This document shows, one piece after another, positions 1 through 5,705 of a stretch of DNA of 10,934 bases. A program made the translations under genes and the position numbers. Positions within the stretch are counted from its first letter, which is position 1; each line of letters starts with the position of its first letter. Where the stretch lies: positions 1 to 10,934 of the forward strand of contig JALVZI010000219.1 in the NCBI GenBank assembly GCA_027022125.1, read 5' to 3'. The stretch is from Anaerolineae bacterium (GTDB lineage: Bacteria > Chloroflexota > Anaerolineae > 4572-78). The notes beneath the pieces were generated by a model that ran no database searches, had not been told where the DNA came from, and saw nothing but the letters and a program-made list of their open reading frames with translations.

Positions 1-339
1 ATACAGGGGAGATGGGGGAAATTCGCTACCGGCAGCCGGTACATCGTAATGTTTGTTTTGTCAAATTTTCGACTGCGTAACATCAGTTTGTAACTACTCA
101 GCGTGCCCGTCGGAACACAGAGAACCGCAAAGGTTTCACAGAGTTCACAGAGATTTTTAATGGGGAAGTGGTATTTACCTCACGCAAAGTCGCCAGGTTG
201 CAAAGATTTAAAGGTTTTCTTGTGCATTTTCAAGCACAAAAATCTTTATTTTTCTTGGTGTCTTTGCGTTGCCTGTGCCCTACGAGTATTGCGTGAGAAT
301 TTTAGGTTTTTCAGCAGAATCTAAAAACAACATTTAAAA

Positions 340-391
340 TCTGCGTCCATCTGTGTCATCTGTGTTCTATCTAACCGTGGCTAAATAGTTA
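340..391 (+). repeat. Dispersed 'ATCTGTGT' repeat, copy 1
   Basis: The element is built from near-repeats of about 9-10 bases (CTGCGTCCAT, CTGTGTCAT, CTGTGTTCTAT) and ends in a GTGGCTAAATAG tail. The second copy at 5641-5702 has the same order of words, the same orientation and a matching GTGGCTGAATAG tail. Two copies more than 5 kb apart in unrelated gaps point to a dispersed intergenic family. No function is assigned. Confidence 0.75.
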
Positions 392-423
392 CCTTTGAAC
401 AACCGATTTTCACGAATTTTTTA

Positions 424-450
424 TTCGTTATTCGCTACTCGCTATTCGTG
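424..450 (-). repeat. Heptamer block (ATTCGYT words)
   Basis: On the + strand the words ATTCGTT, ATTCGCT, ACTCGCT and ATTCGTG follow each other with period 7. Read on the minus strand they are the same CGAATAG/CGAGTAG words found at 7936-7987, so this is an inverted relative of the first block of the large composite array. Confidence 0.75.
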
Positions 451-500
451 TTTAGGTTTGTTGTATTTGTGTTACTGTATGTAGATGCGGAGGAAAATTT

Positions 501-1940
501 ATGGCGAAGATAGCAATCATCGGTGCCGGGTTTGCGGGGCATACCGCTGCGCTCTACCTCGGCGATAAACTTGGGGCTGACCATGAAATAACGGTTATCA
601 ACCGCTCGCCCCGATTCGGGTATGTTCCCAGTTGGGTTTGGGTGGCGGTCGGACATATGGATCCGGAAAAAACAATGTTCGACCTTGAACCGGTTTATGA
701 GAAATTTGGCATAAAATTGGTGGTCGGCAGTGCGGAAGAAGTCCATCCCGACCCAGAAGACCAGTATGTGATGGTCAACCCGAAAGGTGGGGGTGTGCCG
801 GTGCGGGTGGATTACGATTATCTCATCATCGCCACCGGCGCAAGATTAAATTTTGCCGGAACGCCCGGTTTAGGACCCGATACAGGCAACACATGGTCAA
901 TTTGCACCCGCGGTCATGCGGTGCAAGCCAGTCATCGCTATTTGGAACTGGTTGACCGGATGAAAGCCGGTGAAAAGAAAACAATTGTTGTGGGCACGGG
1001 GCATCCGGGGGCAACCTGTCAGGGTGCGGCATTTGAGTATGTCAGCAACATTCACAAAGATTTGGTGCGAAAAGGCATTCGAGACAGAGCGGAGATTATC
1101 TATCTCTCCAACGAGCCGCAACCCGGCGATTTCGGTGTGCGCGGGGTGCAGGTTTTCCGTGGCGGAAAAGTTTTCACCTCCGCACAGTTTATCGGCGGTA
1201 TTTTCAAAGAGTTTGGTATTGTTGACCAAACCGGACGCGGCGTGAAAGAAGTTCAGCCGGGAAAAATTTTCTGGGAAGACCTGAATGGTGTCGAAGGTGA
1301 AACCGCTTTCGATTTTGCCATGCTCGTGCCGCAATTTTTGGGAACAAAATTTAAATACATCGGTAAAAACGGCGAAGATGTATCCGGAAAATTGATGAAT
1401 GCCGGCGGGTTTGTGCTGGTGGATGCCATTTACGGGTTGGAATATGAAATTTTGGAACAGACCCCCGAAGCGTGGCCCTCGGTATACCAAAACCGGTATT
1501 ACCGAAACATTTTTGCTGCGGGGATTGCATTTGCGCCGCCGGGACCCATTTCCCGCCCGCACATCACCCCGTCGGGGTTCAAAATTTCACCTGCGCCACC
1601 GCGAACCGGCATGATTTCCGGCGTGATAGGGCGTGTGGTGGCGCTCAATGTGGCAGATTTGGTCATTCGCGGGCGAATGACTCACCACGAGCGAATGACC
1701 GAGATGGTTGCCGCATGTATCGCTTCGATGGGCGATTCGCTGTGGGACGGCTCGGCGGCAACTATTGTGATGTACCCCGTTGTGCCCGATATGCGTCGCT
1801 ACCCCAATGAAGGCGGGCGCGATATGATTACCACCCATATGGAAATGGGGCTTTCGGGCGCGTGGATGAAACGGATGCTGCACACCACCTTCATCCACAA
1901 ACTGAAAGGGCGCATCGGCTGGCAATTTATTCCCGAATAG
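501..1940 (+). CDS. sqr: Sulfide:quinone oxidoreductase (SQR-like flavoprotein)
   Basis: This 479-residue FAD-dependent enzyme probably oxidises sulfide to sulfur or polysulfide and passes electrons to membrane quinone on the cytoplasmic face. The N-terminal dinucleotide motif is IIGAGFAG (residues 6-13), and a second nucleotide-binding loop is VVGTGHPG (163-170). The ATG at LIIATGA (108-114) is typical of the pyridine nucleotide-disulfide reductase fold. Cysteines lie at 135, 173 and 406. Their spacing matches the three redox cysteines of SQR, with the last one after the P-R-T-G motif (367-370). The C-terminus (about 447-479, hydrophobic and basic, with W455 and W474) fits the amphipathic membrane anchor of SQR. 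A strong ribosome site GGAGG (489-493) sits 7 bases before the ATG. A 43-residue gene follows 29 bases downstream. The SQR subtype cannot be set by eye; a flavocytochrome c-type or other NDH-2-like relative is the main alternative. Confidence 0.78.
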   Translation: MAKIAIIGAGFAGHTAALYLGDKLGADHEITVINRSPRFGYVPSWVWVAVGHMDPEKTMFDLEPVYEKFGIKLVVGSAEEVHPDPEDQYVMVNPKGGGVPVRVDYDYLIIATGARLNFAGTPGLGPDTGNTWSICTRGHAVQASHRYLELVDRMKAGEKKTIVVGTGHPGATCQGAAFEYVSNIHKDLVRKGIRDRAEIIYLSNEPQPGDFGVRGVQVFRGGKVFTSAQFIGGIFKEFGIVDQTGRGVKEVQPGKIFWEDLNGVEGETAFDFAMLVPQFLGTKFKYIGKNGEDVSGKLMNAGGFVLVDAIYGLEYEILEQTPEAWPSVYQNRYYRNIFAAGIAFAPPGPISRPHITPSGFKISPAPPRTGMISGVIGRVVALNVADLVIRGRMTHHERMTEMVAACIASMGDSLWDGSAATIVMYPVVPDMRRYPNEGGRDMITTHMEMGLSGAWMKRMLHTTFIHKLKGRIGWQFIPE

Positions 1941-1969
1941 ACGGGCAAAAGTAACGAAAGGAGAATCGA

Positions 1970-2101
1970 ATGGCGGAAGAAGTTTATACCATCACCGAAA
2001 AAGACCGGAAACGGATGAACAATAAATTGTATCAACTGTGGCGATTCATCATTTTGAACCTGCGAATTTTGCGTGCTGTTGACCACAGCAAACGCGCGTA
2101 A
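1970..2101 (+). CDS. 43-residue small protein following SQR, unknown function
   Basis: A short reading frame of 43 codons sits 29 bases after the SQR stop on the same strand, with no terminator between them. A near-ideal ribosome site AAAGGAG (1957-1963) lies 6 bases before the ATG, and a terminator-like hairpin starts about 20 bases after the stop, so both ends are well defined. The peptide opens acidic (MAEEVYTITEKD), turns basic (RKRMNNK), then has a stretch from L20 to V37 with hydrophobics at 20, 23, 24, 27, 28, 31 and 34 and arginines at 25, 32 and 35. That spacing predicts an amphipathic, membrane-surface helix rather than a true transmembrane segment. I do not recognise a family. Its position suggests co-transcription with SQR and perhaps a role in its membrane docking or stability, which is inference only. 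Confidence 0.7.
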   Translation: MAEEVYTITEKDRKRMNNKLYQLWRFIILNLRILRAVDHSKRA

Positions 2102-2116
2102 CTCAATTTGCAAAAA

Positions 2117-2148
2117 AAAGAAACCCGCTCAATGCGGGTTTTCTTTTT
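2117..2148. terminator. Bidirectional rho-independent terminator
   Basis: The stem is AAACCCGC (2121-2128) and GCGGGTTT (2134-2141) with a 5-base loop TCAAT. On the + strand a T-rich run (TTCTTTTTT) follows, ending the SQR unit. The upstream flank is A-rich, so the minus-strand copy is also followed by a long T-run and could stop read-through from the converging SPFH gene. Confidence 0.85.
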
Positions 2149-2176
2149 TGCCAAAATAGAACGGATGTGTTATACT
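2148..2176 (+). promoter_or_regulatory. Sigma-70-type promoter for the small ORF at 2214
   Basis: A -35 TTGCCA (2148-2153) and a -10 TATACT (2171-2176) are separated by 17 bases. The -35 box touches the end of the preceding terminator T-run. The predicted start near 2183 gives a leader of about 30 bases to the GTG at 2214. Confidence 0.6.
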
Positions 2177-2213
2177 GTTCGAGTGGAACATGCTTTCTGT
2201 TGAGGTTTCTGCT

Positions 2214-2477
2214 GTGAAAAAAACTCTCCCCGCCGGTTCGATGTTTTTAGACCGACGTGATTTGATGCACTCGATGTTGGCACTGTATGTCAGCCAACTG
2301 CGCGCCGACCGCCATCTGCGCGATGAACCGTTTACAGCGGGCTACCGCGAAGGGTATGCCGATGCACTGCTGGCGCTTGCTGCCGCCGTTGGGGTGGTGG
2401 AAGAATTTTCTTCTGCCGCTGCCACCGCCGCCAAAATTGCAGAACGCCAGCGGCGGGTTGTGTCGCCGGGGGGATAA
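2214..2477 (+). CDS. Small protein of unknown function (87 aa)
   Basis: I do not recognise this protein. I chose the GTG at 2214 because GAGG (2202-2205) lies 8 bases upstream and the predicted promoter would start transcription near 2183. An in-frame ATG at 2190 (95 residues) would leave almost no leader, and an ATG at 2241 lacks a ribosome site. The predicted product is soluble and mostly helical. It opens with a charged segment (DRRDLMHSMLALYVSQLRADR), has a Gly-Tyr turn region (TAGYREGYADAL), and ends in an Ala-rich helix followed by a basic tail (ERQRRVV). There is no signal peptide or full transmembrane span. It converges on the SPFH gene with a 3-base gap. A real gene is likely given its promoter and ribosome site, but chance opening in GC-richer sequence is not excluded. 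Confidence 0.5.
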   Translation: MKKTLPAGSMFLDRRDLMHSMLALYVSQLRADRHLRDEPFTAGYREGYADALLALAAAVGVVEEFSSAAATAAKIAERQRRVVSPGG

Positions 2478-2480
2478 CGG

Positions 2481-3875
2481 TTATTTTTCCAGCGAAATGG
2501 GTGTTTCCACCGGCGGGGGTGTACCGCCGCCCGCAGAAATGATTTTCGTGCCGTCCGATGCCGCCATTTTTTCCAGTGCTTCCAACCGCTCGCGGCTGAA
2601 AACATCGTCTGTTTTCAGTTGCCCGGTGGCTTTGATGAGTTGGGTTGCCAGCGCAATATCATTTTGGGTGATGGTGTTTCTTCCTCTGGTAACAATATTT
2701 AACACACTTTGAATGAGGCTTTTGCGCGCTGCGTTTCGCTCGTGTTCAAATTTACGCATCGTCTCTTTGTCGGCGCGGAGACGGCGCGATTTGGCGACTT
2801 CATCCATCACGGCTTTCGGCAATTTAATGGAGCGAATATCCACGCCGATGATTTTTACGCCCATATTTGGTGCGCCTTTGTTGGTTTCTGTCACTGCAAT
2901 TTCTTCTATTTTTTTGATGGCGCGACCGTTTGCCGACCCGTCATTTTCAAACAAATCATCCAAATCCATCGCCATAATTTGGTCTCGGATAGCATTTAAC
3001 GCAGAACCGCGGCAGAACCCGTGCCATCCACCCGCTGTGCCGCCGAACACCGCCCGGCGCAGCGTTTCTTCTGTGACGGGATACAGGTTCATATTATCGG
3101 TGATGATTTTGCCGCCGGGAGTTTCGCCGGCAGGCAAAATTTGGTAGACGACCGCCGCTTCCACTTTAACGGTGATTTTATCGGCAGTCACGGCTTCGAT
3201 GGTTTCCATGTAGAACTGTTTGCGCAGGTCAATAATTTCTCGGATAACTTCAAACCTTTTGGTCAGAACCACTCCCGCGCCGCTGATGCGGCTGATGGTA
3301 CCGCCGCGCTCAAATACCACAGCATTCCCCGGTTGGATGATTACCTTCCCCGGTCCACCGAGTTTTTTCAGCACGCCTTTCTTTTTGGTGACCGTTACTT
3401 TTCCGTCTGCCACTACCATCCAGTCGTACTGTGTGTTCAGCATCAGCGATAGTATAGATTTAAAAGCCTGTTTATCTGTTAACCCTTCGGCATCTTTTAA
3501 TGCCAAAACATATGCGCCGCTGATGTACACTGTCAGCAGGAAAAGGAAAATGGTAACCACCAGCGATATGCTTGCTCCCACCAGCAGCGACCATCCCTGA
3601 AAAATCAACCGGTCGATGAGTGTGGTGCTTTGGTCGCCGACGGTCAACTGAATGAGTTCGTATCGGGCAATTGCCCATGCCACGGCGATGAAAACTCCCA
3701 CAAAAACCATCCGCGCTTTTCCGACGGGGTCATCTTCTCGGTTTAAAATGCGGAGCAATACGCCCAACAGCAACAACCCCGCGCCGATTTCTAGCATGGC
3801 GGGATACGGCAGAATAACGATGATAATGCCGAGCAAAAAACAGAAGTTGGAAAACCGTTTAAACATTTTGAGCAT
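2481..3875 (-). CDS. Membrane-anchored SPFH/band-7 domain protein
   Basis: This 464-residue protein has a membrane N-terminus and a prohibitin/stomatin-like domain. Hydrophobic segments lie at about 8-24, 26-43, 55-73 and 95-125, so probably four spans. The SPFH domain runs from about 170 to 375: it opens with a Gly-Gly-Pro-Gly turn (173-176), followed by VIIQPGNAVVFERGG, a G-A-G turn at 199-201 and IIDLRKQ (214-220), the usual start of the beta-rich SPFH core. A charged helix rich in Arg, Glu and Lys (about 355-388) is the expected oligomerisation helix, and a Gly/Pro-rich tail closes the protein. SPFH proteins form ring-like assemblies that organise membranes or control proteases. The four-span N-terminus is longer than the single hairpin of classical stomatins. 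A ribosome site GGGGAG lies 7 bases before the ATG. No NfeD-type or protease partner is adjacent, so the specific role is unknown. Confidence 0.85.
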   Translation of the reverse strand: MLKMFKRFSNFCFLLGIIIVILPYPAMLEIGAGLLLLGVLLRILNREDDPVGKARMVFVGVFIAVAWAIARYELIQLTVGDQSTTLIDRLIFQGWSLLVGASISLVVTIFLFLLTVYISGAYVLALKDAEGLTDKQAFKSILSLMLNTQYDWMVVADGKVTVTKKKGVLKKLGGPGKVIIQPGNAVVFERGGTISRISGAGVVLTKRFEVIREIIDLRKQFYMETIEAVTADKITVKVEAAVVYQILPAGETPGGKIITDNMNLYPVTEETLRRAVFGGTAGGWHGFCRGSALNAIRDQIMAMDLDDLFENDGSANGRAIKKIEEIAVTETNKGAPNMGVKIIGVDIRSIKLPKAVMDEVAKSRRLRADKETMRKFEHERNAARKSLIQSVLNIVTRGRNTITQNDIALATQLIKATGQLKTDDVFSRERLEALEKMAASDGTKIISAGGGTPPPVETPISLEK

Positions 3876-3914
3876 ATTTCAACTCCCCGTGACATAAAAT
3901 TGCGCACTATAATC

Positions 3915-3944
3915 ATTATACAGGATAATGCCCATAAATGACAA
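3915..3944 (-). promoter_or_regulatory. Sigma-70-type promoter for the SPFH gene
   Basis: Reading the minus strand, TTGTCA (3944-3939) and TATAAT (3920-3915, a perfect consensus) are separated by 18 bases. The leader to the start codon at 3875 is about 35 bases. A second weaker TATAGT lies just downstream (3912-3907). Confidence 0.75.
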
Positions 3945-4027
3945 GCCCCAATCGTGAATTTTACATAACTGATATTGTGTGGTTGAGAGTTTGGTTTCCC
4001 CCGACAAGCCGAAATACAATAGCGGGG

Positions 4028-4055
4028 GTAGGGGCGGCTCGCGAGCCGCCCCTAC
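4028..4055. repeat. 28-bp perfect palindrome with GTAG/CTAC ends
   Basis: The left half is GTAGGGGCGGCTCG and the right half is its exact reverse complement. There is no T-run on either side, so it is not a standard terminator. Like the palindrome at 5575-5605 it begins GTAG and ends CTAC around a GC-rich stem, which resembles REP-type elements mobilised by RAYT (TnpA-REP) transposases in other bacteria. No transposase is in the window. Confidence 0.8.
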
Positions 4056-4090
4056 GTTTTTGATTTTGTCTCACGCCGTGTAACACCGAT

Positions 4091-4126
4091 AACATAAAAA
4101 ACCCGCGAGAGATTCTCTCGCGGGTT
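4091..4126 (-). terminator. apgM rho-independent terminator
   Basis: A 12-bp stem pairs AACCCGCGAGAG (4100-4111) with CTCTCGCGGGTT (4115-4126) across a 3-base centre. On the minus strand it is followed by TTTTTTATGTTAT, and it starts about 20 bases after the apgM stop codon. Confidence 0.88.
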
Positions 4127-4147
4127 GGGGGTGGGGGAAAATCGGTT

Positions 4148-5356
4148 TTATGCGCCGTACTTGCCGAGTCGCAGGGCGTGCGCCAGCGCCAACGGCATAA
4201 TGTCGGTGTGGTGGATGTACCCCAAACTGCCGTGCAGACACGCCGTTTCGCCGAACTCGGTGGCGGTTTCGCGGCGAACGGTGTTTGCCGCCAGCAGCAC
4301 GGGCACGGGATGCCAACTGTGCCGTTTGACCGCCGCCGGGGTGGAATGGTCGCCGGTGATGACCAGCACATCGGGGTTCAGTGCCAGCAGGTCGGGCAGA
4401 GCGGCATCTACCGCTTCGATGACCCCTTTTCGCGCGTCGAAATTGCCATCCTCGCCGTAACTGTCGGTTTTTTTGATGTGCACGAAAAAGAAATCGTATT
4501 CATCCCAATGTTTTTTCACCACGGCGAATTCCTCTGCGGGCGATTCGGCATCGTGTTCGATGACATCCATGCCCACCAGTCGCGACACGCCTTTGTACAT
4601 GGGATAGACTGCCACCGCCGCCGATTTGATTTTGTACACATCGGGGAATTTGGGCAGACCGGGGTCCATCGCCACGCCGCGCAGGGTAAAGGCATTGGCG
4701 GGTGGATGGTCGGCGAGGATTTTTTCGCCTTCTGCCACAAATTGCCGCAAAATTTCGGCGGTTTTTTCTGCCGCCGGGGTGCGCGGGGTAACAGGCAGAA
4801 TGGGCACGCCGGTCAGTTGCGGGTCGGTGTCTTCAATATCGCCGCTCAAGCCTTCGCCGCGCAGTACCACTGCGAACCGGTATTCTTTCACCGGTTCGAC
4901 AAAAATTTCCACGCCGGGAATTTTTATCTGGCGCAGCAGTTCCACCCGTTTGGTGGCTTCATCGGTGGGGATGCGCCCCGCGCGGCGGTCGGTGATATTG
5001 CCGTTTTCATCCACCGTGCAGAAATTGCAGCGAATGGCGACATCGGTTGGTTGCAGATGAAAACCAATGCCCAACGCTTCCAGCACGCCCCGCCCGATGA
5101 GATTTTCCAGCGGGTCATATCCAAACAGCGCCAGATGCCCGGGTCCACTGCCGGGACTGAATCCCTGCGCCACCACCGTGCTCAACCCCAGCGATGCGCG
5201 GGCAGTCAGCGCGTCCATATTTGGGGTGTGTGCGGCTTCCAGCGCGGTTTTTCCGCCGGGAGTCATCGGCAAGCCGCCCAGTCCGTCCATTACCAGCAGC
5301 ACAATTTTTGTGCCGTTATCCACTGCCATATCGTGAATCAGTTTTAATTTATCCAT
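4148..5356 (-). CDS. apgM: Archaeal-type 2,3-bisphosphoglycerate-independent phosphoglycerate mutase
   Basis: This cytosolic enzyme interconverts 3-phosphoglycerate and 2-phosphoglycerate in glycolysis and gluconeogenesis. It belongs to the alkaline phosphatase superfamily and uses two divalent metals and a phosphorylated serine. The metal and phosphorylation motifs are visible: V-M-D24-G-L-G-G near the N-terminus; the GSGPGH loop with the likely phosphoserine at S70 in SPGSGPGHLALFGYDP; H-I-K-K-T-D298-S-Y-G-E-D-G; and G-D336-H337-S-T-P followed by H349. The 402-residue length matches the ApgM family and is shorter than the 510-residue GpmI type. The inserted lid domain lies at roughly 100-200. 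The ATG at 5356 has AGAGG 6 bases upstream. It is transcribed alone and ends at a strong hairpin. ApgM is typical of archaea but also occurs in several bacterial phyla including Chloroflexota. Confidence 0.95.
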   Translation of the reverse strand: MDKLKLIHDMAVDNGTKIVLLVMDGLGGLPMTPGGKTALEAAHTPNMDALTARASLGLSTVVAQGFSPGSGPGHLALFGYDPLENLIGRGVLEALGIGFHLQPTDVAIRCNFCTVDENGNITDRRAGRIPTDEATKRVELLRQIKIPGVEIFVEPVKEYRFAVVLRGEGLSGDIEDTDPQLTGVPILPVTPRTPAAEKTAEILRQFVAEGEKILADHPPANAFTLRGVAMDPGLPKFPDVYKIKSAAVAVYPMYKGVSRLVGMDVIEHDAESPAEEFAVVKKHWDEYDFFFVHIKKTDSYGEDGNFDARKGVIEAVDAALPDLLALNPDVLVITGDHSTPAAVKRHSWHPVPVLLAANTVRRETATEFGETACLHGSLGYIHHTDIMPLALAHALRLGKYGA

Positions 5357-5383
5357 CGTTCACCTCTGTGATTAAAAATGGGA

Positions 5384-5411
5384 GGTATAGTTTATTTCGG
5401 TTGACAATCAA
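5384..5411 (-). promoter_or_regulatory. Possible apgM promoter (weak)
   Basis: On the minus strand TTGATT (5411-5406) and TATACC (5389-5384) are 16 bases apart, each matching consensus at four of six positions. They give a leader of about 20 bases with the AGAGG ribosome site. The match is only moderate, and part of it overlaps the start of a dispersed repeat. Confidence 0.35.
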
Positions 5412-5445
5412 TGCCAATATGGAGCAAGGAGCAGGAAGTAGGGGG
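5412..5445 (+). repeat. Dispersed GCCAAT-heptamer element, copy 1
   Basis: GCCAATATGGAGCAAGGAGCAG is continued by period-7 words (AGCAAGG, AGCAGGA, AGTAGGG). The same opening, GCCAATGTGAAGCAAGGAGC, followed by a longer run of AGCAAGR words, recurs at 9783-9830 in the same orientation. Confidence 0.7.
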
Positions 5446-5477
5446 TGTGTATTCAGCGTGTGTCTGACCGGATTTTC

Positions 5478-5512
5478 ACCCTCCCCCTGCCCCCTCCCTC
5501 AAAGGGAGGGGG
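5478..5512. repeat. C-rich repeat with a 10-bp hairpin
   Basis: A CCCTCCCCCTGCCCC run ends in a perfect stem, CCCCCTCCCT (5490-5499) with AGGGAGGGGG (5503-5512) and a 3-base loop. There is no T-run. A relative lies at 10905-10934, truncated by the window edge. Confidence 0.75.
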
Positions 5513-5574
5513 TGTATACCTTTGCCGATTCCACCCTTCGATACGCCCTACGGGTTACTCAGTGTGCAATGACA

Positions 5575-5605
5575 TGTAGAGACGCCCAATTTGGGCGTCT
5601 CTACA
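5575..5605. repeat. 31-bp palindrome with GTAG/CTAC ends
   Basis: Fifteen-base arms TGTAGAGACGCCCAA and TTGGGCGTCTCTACA flank a single T. In the folded form the loop would be about AATTT. It has the same GTAG...CTAC outline and GTAGRGRCG-like start as the palindrome at 4028-4055, though the inner stems differ. No T-run follows on either strand. Confidence 0.8.
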
Positions 5606-5640
5606 AAAATGCCGCCGCAGCGAAATAAAACACAGAAAAA

Positions 5641-5702
5641 TCTGCGCTCATCTGTGTCATCTGCGTTATCTGTGTTCTATTGCATCTGTGGCTGAATAGA
5701 TA
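5641..5702 (+). repeat. Dispersed 'ATCTGTGT' repeat, copy 2
   Basis: The words TCTGCGCTCA, TCTGTGTCA, TCTGCGTTA and TCTGTGTTCTAT follow each other and end in CTGTGGCTGAATAGATAC. The copy is longer by one word than copy 1 at 340-391 but in the same order and orientation. It abuts the stop codon of the ABC ATPase gene. Confidence 0.75.
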
Positions 5703-5705
5703 CAA

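Larger units (their letters stand above)
1..500. repeat. Repeat-rich intergenic gap before the SQR gene
   Basis: I see no credible gene here. The gap is a patchwork of short repeats. CACAGAG occurs three times (116-122, 137-143, 146-152) around an ACCGCAAAGG word. A stretch rich in 'CTTTGCG' and 'GCGTGAGA' words follows at about 244-300. A 'CTGTGTCATCTGTGTTCTAT' element at 340-391 recurs at 5641-5702, and a period-7 block lies at 424-450. A short inverted repeat (TACCGG-CAG-CCGGTA) sits at 27-41 with no T-run. No convincing promoter for the downstream SQR gene stands out, so its transcription start is unknown. Confidence 0.7.
5357..5705. repeat. Repeat-rich gap between apgM and the ABC ATPase gene
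   Basis: There is no supportable gene. From left to right: a GCCAATATGGAGCAAGG element running into period-7 words (5412-5445), a C-rich hairpin (5478-5512), a word block near 5531-5565 (CTTCGATACGCCCTACGGG), a GTAG-ended palindrome (5575-5605), and the second copy of the 'ATCTGTGT' repeat (5641-5702), which ends 3 bases before the ABC gene's stop codon. I see no canonical terminator for the minus-strand ABC gene. Confidence 0.7.

Noticed and set aside
103..324. 73-codon frame before the SQR gene
   Set aside because: It is built from dispersed CACAGAG/CTTTGCG repeats, lacks a ribosome site, and has no family resemblance.
4178..5347. 389-codon open frame on the + strand opposite apgM
   Set aside because: It mirrors apgM, which has every catalytic motif. 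The antisense product is rich in His, Gly, Phe and Gln with no recognisable domain; such frames arise from the codon bias of the real gene.
5575..5605. Palindrome as the terminator of the ABC ATPase gene
   Set aside because: On the minus strand it is followed by ATGTCATTGCA, with no T-run, and it lies about 100 bases from the stop codon; its GTAG ends fit a dispersed repeat better.
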